Source of the DNA: DATAAM01 sp036260075
Lineage (GTDB): Bacteria > Actinomycetota > Acidimicrobiia > Acidimicrobiales > JAHWLA01
Assembly: GCA_036260075.1 (NCBI GenBank)
Contig: DATAAM010000150.1
Span: 1-11,382, forward strand
DNA length: 11,382 bases
Direction: 5' to 3'
This document shows, in pieces, positions 1 through 5,358 of the stretch (position 1 is its first letter; each line of letters starts with the position of its first letter). The translations under genes were made by a program, and so were the position numbers. The notes under the pieces were generated by a model that saw only the letters and a program-made list of their open reading frames with translations, did no database searches and was not told the origin of the DNA.

Positions 1-147
1 GCGCTGCTCGCCCGGCTGGAGGCGGGGCTCGCGGTGCTCGAATCCGACCGGCCGATCGAGCCCGGCGAACGTTGGCGAGTTCTCAGGACGAAGCAGTACG
101 GCAGTACCGTTGTCGTCGTGGCACAACCGAACACGGGCGACTCGTGA
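1..147 (+). CDS. rsmD: 16S rRNA (guanine966-N2)-methyltransferase RsmD, C-terminal end only
   Basis: This is the last 48 residues of a protein that begins before the window. It is read in frame 1 from base 1 and ends at the TGA at 145-147. The end reads ALLARLEAGLAVLESD, then WRVLRTKQYGSTVVVVAQP. A closing K/R-x-YG-(S/D)-T-x-V strand is typical of RsmD, the SAM-dependent enzyme that methylates a guanine in 16S rRNA. The catalytic NPPY region would lie upstream and cannot be seen. Gene order supports the call, because rsmD directly precedes coaD in many bacteria, and here the coaD start codon overlaps this stop as GTGA. The identification rests on a short tail plus context. Another small methyltransferase is possible but less likely. 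Confidence 0.75.
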   Translation, partial: ALLARLEAGLAVLESDRPIEPGERWRVLRTKQYGSTVVVVAQPNTGDS

Positions 148-629
148 GGACCGCGCTCTTCCCGGGGTCGTTCGATCCGCTGCACAACGGCCACCTCGAG
201 ATCATCGAGACCGCCGCGCTGCACTTCGACCACGTGATCGTCGCCGCCATGCGCAACCCGCAGAAGGGCGAGCCGCTCTTCTCCTTGGAGGAGCGCAAGC
301 AGATGATCAAGGACTCGGTGGCGCACCTCCCCAACGTCTCGGTGGAGCAGTTCAGCGCGCTCGTGGTCGACCTGGCCAGGCAGGTGGGCGCCCACGTCCT
401 CATCAAAGGCCTGCGGGTCGCGTCCGACTTCGAGCACGAGCTGCAACAGGCCCAGATGAACCACGAGATCTCGGGGATCGACACGCTGTTCATCCCGTGC
501 GCGTCGTCGCACTCCTTCATCGCCTCGAACCTGGTGCGCCAGATCGCGCGCTACGGCGGGGCCGACCGCATCAGCGGCATGGTGCCCGAGCCGGTGGCGA
601 AGCGGCTGCAGGAGAAGTTCGCCAGTTGA
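144..629 (+). CDS. coaD: Phosphopantetheine adenylyltransferase (PPAT, CoaD)
   Basis: Catalyses the fourth, penultimate step of coenzyme A synthesis: ATP plus 4'-phosphopantetheine gives dephospho-CoA plus pyrophosphate, in the cytoplasm. The product is 161 aa, the usual length for bacterial CoaD. The nucleotidyltransferase signature PGSFDPLHNGH lies at residues 7-17, with the HxGH pair His14 and His17. The conserved KGLR (Lys88, Arg91) is followed by DFEHE, and the closing SxSFIASNLVR lies at about 122-132. I chose the GTG at 144 because the signature must lie close to the N-terminus and because it overlaps the upstream stop by four bases, which suggests translational coupling to rsmD. The frame is open back to base 72, but that stretch is the rsmD end in another frame. 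No strong Shine-Dalgarno is visible. Confidence 0.97.
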   Translation: MRTALFPGSFDPLHNGHLEIIETAALHFDHVIVAAMRNPQKGEPLFSLEERKQMIKDSVAHLPNVSVEQFSALVVDLARQVGAHVLIKGLRVASDFEHELQQAQMNHEISGIDTLFIPCASSHSFIASNLVRQIARYGGADRISGMVPEPVAKRLQEKFAS

Positions 630-1207
630 GCGCCTACGACGACGACCGACCGGCTGGTGGGTCGACGGACGTCGAGGCCGAGACCCTCCTGCGCCGGGTG
701 ATCGACATCGTGAGCACGGCCAAGTCGATGCCGCTGTCGGCCTCCGTGCTCATCAGCAAGGACGAGGTGCTGGAGCTGCTGCAGGACGCCGTCGACCGGC
801 TGCCGGAGGAGCTGCGCCAGGCCCGACGGATGCTGAAGGAGCGCGAGGACTTCCTGGCCAAGGTGCAGCGGGAGGCCGAAGAGATCCTGGATGCGGCCCG
901 GGTGCGGGCCGAACGCATGGTGCAGCGCACCGAGATCGTGCGGTCGGCCCAGCAGACGGCTCGTCGCACCGTCGAGGAGGCGGAGGACGAGGCCCGCCGG
1001 CTGCGTCACGAAGCGGAGGACTACTGCGACCAGAAGCTGGGCGCCTTCGAGGTGGTGCTCGACCGCACGCTGAAGACCGTGCAGGCGGGGCGCGACAAGC
1101 TGAAGGTCACGCCGCTGCCGCCACCCGAGCCCAGCCGAGGCGGCGAGGCGGGCGACGAGCTGCCCGAGCCCGACGAGTCGTTCTTCGACCAGGACGAGCC
1201 TTTCTAG
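626..1207 (+). CDS. sepIVA: SepIVA-like (DivIVA-type) coiled-coil cell division protein
   Basis: A 193-aa soluble protein. Residues about 35-63 (MPLSASVLISKDEVLELL and on to LPEEL) form a conserved N-terminal motif. A highly charged Glu/Arg/Ala coiled coil follows at about 60-155. Next comes YCDQKLGAFEVVLDRTLKTV, and then a Pro- and acid-rich tail ending in DEPF. From memory, the N-terminal motif and the 'D-Y-x-D-x-KL-x-FE' block match mycobacterial SepIVA (Rv2927c family), a septal and pole-associated division factor, but the central coil here is clearly shorter. The TTG at 626 overlaps the coaD stop (TTGA), and GGAGAAG at 611-617 gives a good ribosome site 8 bases upstream. A later ATG at 728 would cut the protein to 159 aa and start exactly at the conserved motif. 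Automated tools often label such proteins 'ATP synthase F0 subunit B'. Family membership is fairly sure; the division role is inferred. Confidence 0.72.
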   Translation: MSAYDDDRPAGGSTDVEAETLLRRVIDIVSTAKSMPLSASVLISKDEVLELLQDAVDRLPEELRQARRMLKEREDFLAKVQREAEEILDAARVRAERMVQRTEIVRSAQQTARRTVEEAEDEARRLRHEAEDYCDQKLGAFEVVLDRTLKTVQAGRDKLKVTPLPPPEPSRGGEAGDELPEPDESFFDQDEPF

Positions 1208-1214
1208 CCCTCGT

Positions 1215-1259
1215 TTTGGGCACGTTTTCCCGGCCTCTGCACGGAAAAACGTGCCCAAA
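1215..1259. terminator. Long hairpin between convergent genes, possible terminator
   Basis: An 18-bp inverted repeat with one C/A mismatch has arms at 1215-1232 and 1242-1259 and a 9-base loop. The left arm starts TTTGGGCACG and the right arm ends CGTGCCCAAA. It lies 7 bases after the SepIVA-like stop and 24 bases beyond the stop of the convergent secreted-protein gene, the right place for a shared terminator. No external U-tract follows the stem on either strand. The T-run is in the left arm and the A-run in the right arm, so any termination would be of the U-less kind proposed for actinobacteria. It could instead be a dispersed palindromic repeat. Confidence 0.5.
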
Positions 1260-1283
1260 TCCGAAAGCAGGGACGACCGCCCG

Positions 1284-1775
1284 TCAGTCGCCCTTGCAGT
1301 TGGGCGGCGTGACGGGGCTGCCGCACTCGATCTTCGTGAGCTTGCCGGTGAGTGTGAAGATCGTCGCCATGTTCGTCGCGCACGGCACGTTCGTTGTGTG
1401 GGCCGTCTTCAGCACCACGCCGTAGAGCTCGGGCCCGTGGAAGGTCATGTAACCCAAGCCGGCTGTGAAGTTGAACTTGTGGCCGTTCGACGTTGTGCCG
1501 CTCCCGTCGAGCCAGTCGCACCATCCCGCGAGCGACCCTGTCGCTGTGAGGCCCGCCACCTTGACGAGGCACGCCGCCGTCGTCGATGTGAGCACGAACA
1601 GGCCCGAGCTGCGGTTGTGCACGGTGGAGAGGCCGAACGGCACCGACGCCGTCATCGTGAATGTGCCGACGCACTCGTCGGTCGTCGCCGCTTCGGACGG
1701 TGACGACGGCGTCACGAGCGCGGCGAGCAAGGCGACTGCGGCCGCCGTCCGCCGGAGGTTGTGAAATGCGGCCAT
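1284..1775 (-). CDS. Secreted six-cysteine protein, unknown family (paralogue A)
   Basis: I do not recognise this family. The 163-aa product begins with a typical Sec signal peptide: MAAFHNLRR, then the hydrophobic TAAAVALLAALV, then a likely cleavage site after PSEA. The mature part, about 133 aa, has six cysteines, in CVGT, AACLV, GWCDW, PCATN, IECGSP and PPNCKGD. All six recur in the adjacent paralogue, which suggests three disulfides outside the cytoplasm. Other shared blocks are VHNR, FVLT, SNGHKFN, GPELYG and TGKL. The ATG at 1775 is 1 base after the upstream paralogue's stop, with a GGGTGA-like site before it, so the two genes form one transcription unit. A GTG at 1784 would add three residues and is less likely. 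GC content is low for this window: 33 of 60 bases at 1441-1500. Confidence 0.8.
   Translation of the reverse strand: MAAFHNLRRTAAAVALLAALVTPSSPSEAATTDECVGTFTMTASVPFGLSTVHNRSSGLFVLTSTTAACLVKVAGLTATGSLAGWCDWLDGSGTTSNGHKFNFTAGLGYMTFHGPELYGVVLKTAHTTNVPCATNMATIFTLTGKLTKIECGSPVTPPNCKGD
1293..1351. repeat. Direct repeat unit 1, 3' end of paralogue A
   Basis: This 59-base stretch matches 1789-1847 at a constant offset of 496 bases, with 54 of 59 positions identical by my count (mismatches at 1312, 1314, 1337, 1338 and 1347). It encodes the shared C-terminal block GKL-x-KIECGSP-x-TPPNC of the two secreted proteins. It is the best preserved DNA between the paralogues and marks them as a tandem duplication. 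Confidence 0.85.
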
Positions 1776-1776
1776 G

Positions 1777-2262
1777 TCAGTCACCCGCCTTGCAGTTGGG
1801 CGGCGTGGCCGGGCTGCCGCACTCGATCTTCGCCAGCTTGCCTGTGACCAGCAGGATCTTGGCGGTGCCGGTCGCGCAGTTGTTGCCGGGAATTGTGACG
1901 TCGGGGACCATGTCGAGCGCGCCGTACAGCTCCGGGCCGACGAAGTTCAGTGTCATGGAGGAGCCCTTGACGTTGAACTTGTGGCCGTTGGTCGTGATCC
2001 CATTGGCGCTCGCCCAGTCGCACCACCCGGAGATGCTGCCGCCGGACGCGTTCAGGATCACCTTGTTGGTACAGGTGACGAATGTGAGGACGAATGTCGT
2101 GTCCTTGCGATTGTGGAGCTTCCTCATGCCCAGGCCGCTGTCCACGAACAGCGTGCCCGTCCCCACGCAGCCGCCGTTGTCGACGGCACCTGCGCCGGCC
2201 GTGGGAAGCACGGCGGCCACGGCCAGGACGGCGACGTGGAGCGCTGCCGCTCGTCGTCTCAT
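1777..2262 (-). CDS. Secreted six-cysteine protein, unknown family (paralogue B)
   Basis: First gene of the minus-strand pair; the product is 161 aa and the family is not recognised. The start is the ATG at 2262, preceded by the purine-rich ribosome site GGGGGAGGGAAC. A longer reading from GTG 2322 would bury the signal peptide and is rejected. MRRR plus the hydrophobic stretch AAALHVAVLAVAAVLP and a cleavage site near AGAGA form a clear Sec signal. The mature domain has six cysteines, in GGCVGT, VTCTNK, GWCDW, NNCATG, IECGSP and PPNCKAGD, aligned one-to-one with paralogue A. Shared blocks are LHNR, FVLT, TNGHKFN, GPELYG and TGKLAKIECGSP. No lipobox, membrane anchor or catalytic signature is visible. 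A small extracellular disulfide-bonded binding or structural domain is likely, but the function is unknown. Confidence 0.82.
   Translation of the reverse strand: MRRRAAALHVAVLAVAAVLPTAGAGAVDNGGCVGTGTLFVDSGLGMRKLHNRKDTTFVLTFVTCTNKVILNASGGSISGWCDWASANGITTNGHKFNVKGSSMTLNFVGPELYGALDMVPDVTIPGNNCATGTAKILLVTGKLAKIECGSPATPPNCKAGD
1789..1847. repeat. Direct repeat unit 2, 3' end of paralogue B
   Basis: Partner of 1293-1351, with 54 of 59 bases identical. It lies just before the paralogue B stop. Recombination between the two units would delete paralogue A's body and fuse the genes, so copy number could vary between strains. Confidence 0.85.
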
Positions 2263-2370
2263 GTTCCCTCCCCCTCGAAGGTTCCGATGTGCCAGGCGAG
2301 GGGCCGTGGGCGCGGGAGTCACAGCGACGAGTTGTCGATCGCGGATGCGAAACGATCCCCCCTGTCGGGA

Positions 2371-2399
2371 ACTGTACGGACGAACGGCGTCGCTGCCAA
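2371..2399 (-). promoter_or_regulatory. Sigma70-type promoter for the secreted-protein pair
   Basis: On the minus strand, TTGGCA (plus positions 2394-2399) is followed by a 17-base spacer and TACAGT (2371-2376). These are close to the housekeeping -35 and -10 sequences with ideal spacing. Transcription would begin near 2364 and leave a leader of roughly 100 bases before the ATG at 2262. Call made by eye, not by a scored model. Confidence 0.55.
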
Positions 2400-2426
2400 C
2401 CCTCTCGGACCTGGCGTGACCCCTCG

Positions 2427-2432
2427 TACACT
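2427..2432 (+). promoter_or_regulatory. -10 element for a leaderless yceD transcript
   Basis: TACACT at 2427-2432 is followed by six bases and then the yceD GTG at 2439. This is exactly where transcription would start, so the mRNA would be leaderless, as is common in actinobacteria. There is no convincing -35; the best window, 2404-2410, matches poorly. No ribosome site precedes the GTG, which agrees with a leaderless start. The element sits back to back with the divergent promoter at 2371-2399. Confidence 0.5.
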
Positions 2433-2438
2433 GGTGGG

Positions 2439-2948
2439 GTGCCCGCGCGCCCGTTCCTGGTGAGCGTCACCGCGCTCCGCAAGGCCCCCGGTACCGTCCA
2501 GCACGAACGGCGTTGTGGCGCCGTCGCGGGCCTGGAGGTCACGAGCGCACGCGTGCCCCCCGGCCACGAGGTGTGCGTCGACGTCGACCTCGAGTCGGTG
2601 CACGGGGGCATCATGGCCCACGGCTTCGTCACCGCCCGGTGGGAGGGCGAGTGCCGTCGCTGCCTCGGGCTCGCCACTGGGGAGCTGCGCACCGAGGTGC
2701 GCGAGCTGTTCGAGCAGGGCAGCGACGGGCAGGAGACCTACCGCCTCCAGGGCGAGCAACTCGACTTGGAGCCGCTGGCGCGCGACGCTGTCCTGTTGGA
2801 GCTCCCCCAGGCGCCCCTGTGTGCAGAGGCGTGCAAGGGGTTGTGCCCCACGTGCGGGGCCAACCGCAACGAGGCCGGGTGCCAGTGCGAATCGACCGAT
2901 GTCGACCCGCGCTGGGCGGCTCTCGACGTGCTCCGCAACCAGACGTAG
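2439..2948 (+). CDS. yceD: YceD/DUF177 family protein
   Basis: A 169-aa protein of the YceD (DUF177) family, found beside rpmF in most bacteria and linked in the literature to 23S rRNA handling or ribosome synthesis; the exact mechanism is not settled. The family pattern is clear. There is a central ECRRCLG (Cys72, Cys75). A C-terminal cluster ACKGLCPTCG (Cys132, Cys136, Cys139) has Cys128 before it and CQC (Cys148, Cys150) after it, and probably binds zinc. The protein ends with DPRWAALDVLRNQ, the usual 'DPRWA.L..L' tail. I chose the GTG at 2439 because of the promoter spacing and because PARPFLVSVTALRK is the normal family N-terminus. The frame is open upstream to 2094, but that part lies in the divergent gene and promoter. 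rpmF follows after 15 bases. Confidence 0.93.
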   Translation: MPARPFLVSVTALRKAPGTVQHERRCGAVAGLEVTSARVPPGHEVCVDVDLESVHGGIMAHGFVTARWEGECRRCLGLATGELRTEVRELFEQGSDGQETYRLQGEQLDLEPLARDAVLLELPQAPLCAEACKGLCPTCGANRNEAGCQCESTDVDPRWAALDVLRNQT

Positions 2949-2963
2949 CGACCGGGAGAACCG

Positions 2964-3143
2964 ATGGCCGTCCCCAAGTTAAAGACGTCGAAGGCCAAGA
3001 GCCGGAGCCGCCGGGCGAGCGCCTGGTCGCTGGGCACGCCGCCCAAGAGCGTGTGCCCGCAGTGCCGACAGGCCAAGCTGCCGCACGTCGTGTGCCCGAA
3101 CTGCGGGTGGTACGGCGGCCGGCAGGCAGTCGACGTCGACTGA
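2964..3143 (+). CDS. rpmF: Large ribosomal subunit protein bL32
   Basis: A 59-aa protein of the 50S subunit. It starts MAVPKLKTSKAKSRSRRAS, the standard L32 opening: a basic, Ser/Arg-rich extension that reaches into the ribosome. Two knuckles follow, CPQC (Cys31, Cys34) and CPNC (Cys44, Cys47), so this is the zinc-binding (C+) form and not the cysteine-free form used under zinc shortage. GGGAG lies a few bases before the ATG. The gene is 15 bases after yceD, the usual partner, and is probably co-transcribed with it. Codon 6 is TTA (2979-2981), a rare leucine codon at this GC content, and the only TTA triplet I noticed reading the plus strand. Confidence 0.97.
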   Translation: MAVPKLKTSKAKSRSRRASAWSLGTPPKSVCPQCRQAKLPHVVCPNCGWYGGRQAVDVD

Positions 3144-3147
3144 GCCG

Positions 3148-3225
3148 ATGGCGCTTCGCCTGACAGCTCGTCGCGGTGTCGAGGGGGGCTCCAACCCGGT
3201 CGGCCGCTCGCTCGCCTCGTCGTGA
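3148..3225 (+). CDS. Possible 25-aa small ORF between rpmF and plsX
   Basis: An ATG four bases after the rpmF stop opens a frame reading MALRLTARRGVEGG, then SNPVGRSLASS. It ends at a TGA (3223-3225) that overlaps the plsX GTG as GTGA. It fills the whole gap and would join rpmF to plsX by translational coupling, which could explain how plsX is translated without a visible ribosome site. It has no Shine-Dalgarno of its own and no recognisable domain, so it may be chance. No function is claimed. Confidence 0.25.
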   Translation: MALRLTARRGVEGGSNPVGRSLASS

Positions 3226-4196
3226 CCCTTCCGATTGCGGTCGACGCCATGGGCGGCGACCGTGCTCCCGGGGAGGTCGTCGAAGGAGCACGACGGGCGG
3301 CCGAGGAGCTCGGCGTGCCGATCCTGCTCGTCGGCGACCCCGACGCCATCGGCGACGCCGGCGGCCTCGACGTGCTGCCGGCCTCCGAGGTCATCGCGAT
3401 GGACGAGGACCCGGCCGCGGGCGTGCGCCGGAAGAAGGACTCCTCCCTCGTGCGCGCCGCCGAGGCCGTGCGCGACGGCCGGGCTGCCGCCATGGTGAGC
3501 GCGGGCAACACCGGCGCCACCATGGGCAGCGCGCTCCTGCGGATGGGGCGGCTCAAGGGCGTCAACCGGCCCGCCATCGCCACCCCCATCCCCGTGCCCG
3601 GCTCCACCCCCACCGTCCTGCTCGACGCCGGTGCCAACGCCGACTGCCAGGCGTCCTGGCTGGTGCAGTTCGCGCAGATGGGTTCGGTGTACGCCGCCGA
3701 GCGCTACGGCCTCGAGAAGCCGCGCGTGGCGCTCCTCTCGATCGGCGAGGAGGCCACCAAGGGCAACGCGCTGGTCAAGGAGGCGCACGACCTCCTGGCC
3801 GCGGGCGCCCTCGGCGTCCACTTCGTGGGCAACGTGGAAGGGCGCGACCTCCTCACCGACCAGGTCGACGTGGTGGTGTGCGACGGCTTCACCGGCAACG
3901 TCACGCTGAAGACGCTGGAAGGGGCCATGCGCTTCATGCGCGACGCCGTGTTCGGCGCCATGGTGTCCACGCCCGAGGCCCAGCAGGCCTCCGAGGTGCT
4001 GATCCCGCTGCTCCTGCCGCTGGCCACCGAGCTCGACCCCGACTCCCACGGGGGCGCCCTGCTCCTCGGCGTGGACGGCGTGTGCATCATCAGCCACGGC
4101 TCGTCGTCGGCCACGGCGATCGTCAACGCCGTGCGGGTGGCACGCGACATGGTCGAGCAGCAGCTCGTCGACCGCCTCCGCGAAGCGGTCACGTGA
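3222..4196 (+). CDS. plsX: Phosphate acyltransferase PlsX
   Basis: Converts acyl-ACP plus phosphate to acyl-phosphate, the acyl donor that PlsY uses to make lysophosphatidic acid, the first step of phospholipid synthesis. It is a peripheral membrane enzyme. The 324-aa product is slightly short but complete. Motifs are IAVDAMGGDRAP (residues 5-16), MVSAGNTGATMGSALL, TVLLDAGANADC, VNALVK-like KGNALVKEA, GNVEGRDLL, and the hallmark CDGFTGNVTLKT. The start is GTG at 3222, since TLPIAVDAMGGD is the normal N-terminus. No ribosome site is visible, and the start overlaps the stop of a possible small ORF. The gene is the expected link between rpmF and the fatty-acid gene acpP. The next gene begins with a GTGA overlap at the plsX stop. 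Confidence 0.97.
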   Translation: MTLPIAVDAMGGDRAPGEVVEGARRAAEELGVPILLVGDPDAIGDAGGLDVLPASEVIAMDEDPAAGVRRKKDSSLVRAAEAVRDGRAAAMVSAGNTGATMGSALLRMGRLKGVNRPAIATPIPVPGSTPTVLLDAGANADCQASWLVQFAQMGSVYAAERYGLEKPRVALLSIGEEATKGNALVKEAHDLLAAGALGVHFVGNVEGRDLLTDQVDVVVCDGFTGNVTLKTLEGAMRFMRDAVFGAMVSTPEAQQASEVLIPLLLPLATELDPDSHGGALLLGVDGVCIISHGSSSATAIVNAVRVARDMVEQQLVDRLREAVT

Positions 4197-4969
4197 CCCG
4201 CAGCGCCCGGCCGCTCGCCTTCGTCGTCGCCCTCGTCCTCGTCCTCGGCCTCCTCGGGCTGGTGGTCGTGGACGAGCCCCGGGCCACCCGCCTCCTGGCC
4301 GTGGCCCTGGCCACGGAGGCCAAGGGCAGCGCCCGGATCACGATGACGGTCTCGCTCGGTCGCAGCGACCCGCTGAACCGGATCGAGGGCACGGTCGACC
4401 TGCGGGCCGAGCGGGCGCGCGCGGCGATCCGGGCGGAGCACCTGGGCGGCCCCATCGAGCTCCTGGCCGACGGCCCGGTCACGTACCTGGGGACGGCGTC
4501 GTTGCCCCACTTCCGCCTGACAGCGGCGGGCAAGCCGTGGGTCGTCGTCCGTTCGGTCACCGTGAGCACCGGCCCCGGCCTCGGGACCGACCTGCTGGGC
4601 GGGGACGGCAACCCCGTCCGGTGGCTGCGACTGCTGAGGAACGGGCGGGTCACGGGCGAGGCCCGTGAGCACGGCACGGCCGACGTGCGGGGCGAGCCGA
4701 CGACCCGGTACATCGGCGACGCCGACGTGGCCGAGCTGCTGCTCGCCATCGGCTCCGGCCAGGCGAGGGCGCTGGTGGACATCGCCCGCCACCGACGGGC
4801 GACGGGCGAGGTGGAGGCGTGGGTGGGCGGCGACGGCGCCCTCCGCCGCCTCGTGGTGCGGGTGCGGGGGTCGGGCTTCGGGACAACGGTGACGATCGAG
4901 CTGCACGACTTCGGCGTGCCGGTGGACATCGTGCCGCCGCCCCCCGACCAGGTGCACTCGCTGGGCTGA
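4193..4969 (+). CDS. Membrane-anchored extracytoplasmic hypothetical protein (LppX/LprG-like?)
   Basis: A 258-aa product not assigned to a family with confidence. The start TRSARPLA is followed by an uninterrupted hydrophobic segment at about residues 8-25 (FVVALVLVLGLLGLVVV), then a hydrophilic body, so the bulk should lie outside the membrane behind a signal anchor. No lipobox cysteine is present, and the protein contains no cysteine at all. The body alternates short polar strands (ARITMTVSLG, RIEGTVDLR, HFRLTAAGKPWVVV) and ends with VTIELHDFGVPVDIVPPPPDQV. This layout resembles the LppX/LprA/LprF/LprG fold of mycobacterial lipid carriers, where a closing 'F.dfG.pv.i..P' strand is common. 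The GTG at 4193 overlaps the plsX stop by four bases, so the two are probably translationally coupled. A role in lipid or envelope traffic is inference from shape and context. Confidence 0.7.
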   Translation: MTRSARPLAFVVALVLVLGLLGLVVVDEPRATRLLAVALATEAKGSARITMTVSLGRSDPLNRIEGTVDLRAERARAAIRAEHLGGPIELLADGPVTYLGTASLPHFRLTAAGKPWVVVRSVTVSTGPGLGTDLLGGDGNPVRWLRLLRNGRVTGEAREHGTADVRGEPTTRYIGDADVAELLLAIGSGQARALVDIARHRRATGEVEAWVGGDGALRRLVVRVRGSGFGTTVTIELHDFGVPVDIVPPPPDQVHSLG

Positions 4970-5003
4970 CGTCGTTCACAAGCGCACGAACTTGCCAGGA
5001 CGG

Positions 5004-5009
5004 TACGAT
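5004..5009 (+). promoter_or_regulatory. Candidate -10 element upstream of acpP
   Basis: TACGAT at 5004-5009 would start transcription near 5016 and leave about 30 bases of leader containing the GAGGAG ribosome site at 5036-5041. There is no -35 at normal spacing; TTCACA at 4975-4980 is too far upstream and TTGCCA at 4992-4997 is too close. An internal promoter giving acpP its own high expression would make sense, but the evidence is one hexamer. Confidence 0.35.
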
Positions 5010-5046
5010 GCCGGCGCGACGCGTCCCCCTTCCGCGAGGAGCACCT

Positions 5047-5343
5047 GTGCCCGCTGAAACGCACGTGGAACGTGGCCCCATGGACCGTTCCCAGGTCTTC
5101 GAGCTCATCCGCGACCGCTTGGCCGACATCCTGGAGATCGACCCCGGCCGCATCAACGAGAGCGACTCGTTCAGCGACGACCTCTCGGCCGACTCCCTGG
5201 CGCTCATCGAGCTCGTCGAGGCGCTCGAGGAGGAGCTGAGCGAGCGCACCGTGGGCTTCCGGATCGACGACGAGGACCTCGAGGACCTGAAGACCGTCCG
5301 CGACGCCGTCGACTACGTCGTCGCCAAGCTCGGCACCGACTGA
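5047..5343 (+). CDS. acpP: Acyl carrier protein
   Basis: Small acidic carrier that holds growing fatty acyl chains on a phosphopantetheine arm. The arm's serine is in ADSLALIELVEALEEEL (Ser50 from this start). From MDRSQVFELIRDRLADILEID onward it follows the four-helix ACP pattern and ends DAVDYVVAKLGTD. I chose GTG at 5047 because GAGGAG (5036-5041) lies 5 bases upstream, giving 98 aa. The ATG at 5080 gives a more usual 87 aa (serine at 39) but has no ribosome site. The region after helix II (LSERTVGFRIDDEDLEDL) looks two to three residues longer than in common AcpP. Its neighbours plsX (which uses acyl-ACP) and rnc are a classic arrangement. Confidence 0.93.
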   Translation: MPAETHVERGPMDRSQVFELIRDRLADILEIDPGRINESDSFSDDLSADSLALIELVEALEEELSERTVGFRIDDEDLEDLKTVRDAVDYVVAKLGTD

Positions 5344-5358
5344 CGGCGGAGCCGGCCG

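Noticed and set aside
110..625. Upstream open part of the SepIVA-like frame
   Set aside because: It runs through coaD in another frame and encodes Arg/Gly/Ala-rich shadow sequence. The gene begins at TTG 626.
1777..2322. Longer paralogue B from GTG 2322
   Set aside because: It would put 20 polar residues ahead of a perfect signal peptide. ATG 2262 has a strong ribosome site.
5008..5343. ATG at 5008 as the acpP start
   Set aside because: It would overlap the TACGAT -10 candidate, has no ribosome site and adds a Pro/Arg-rich leader unlike ACP. GTG 5047 has a strong site.
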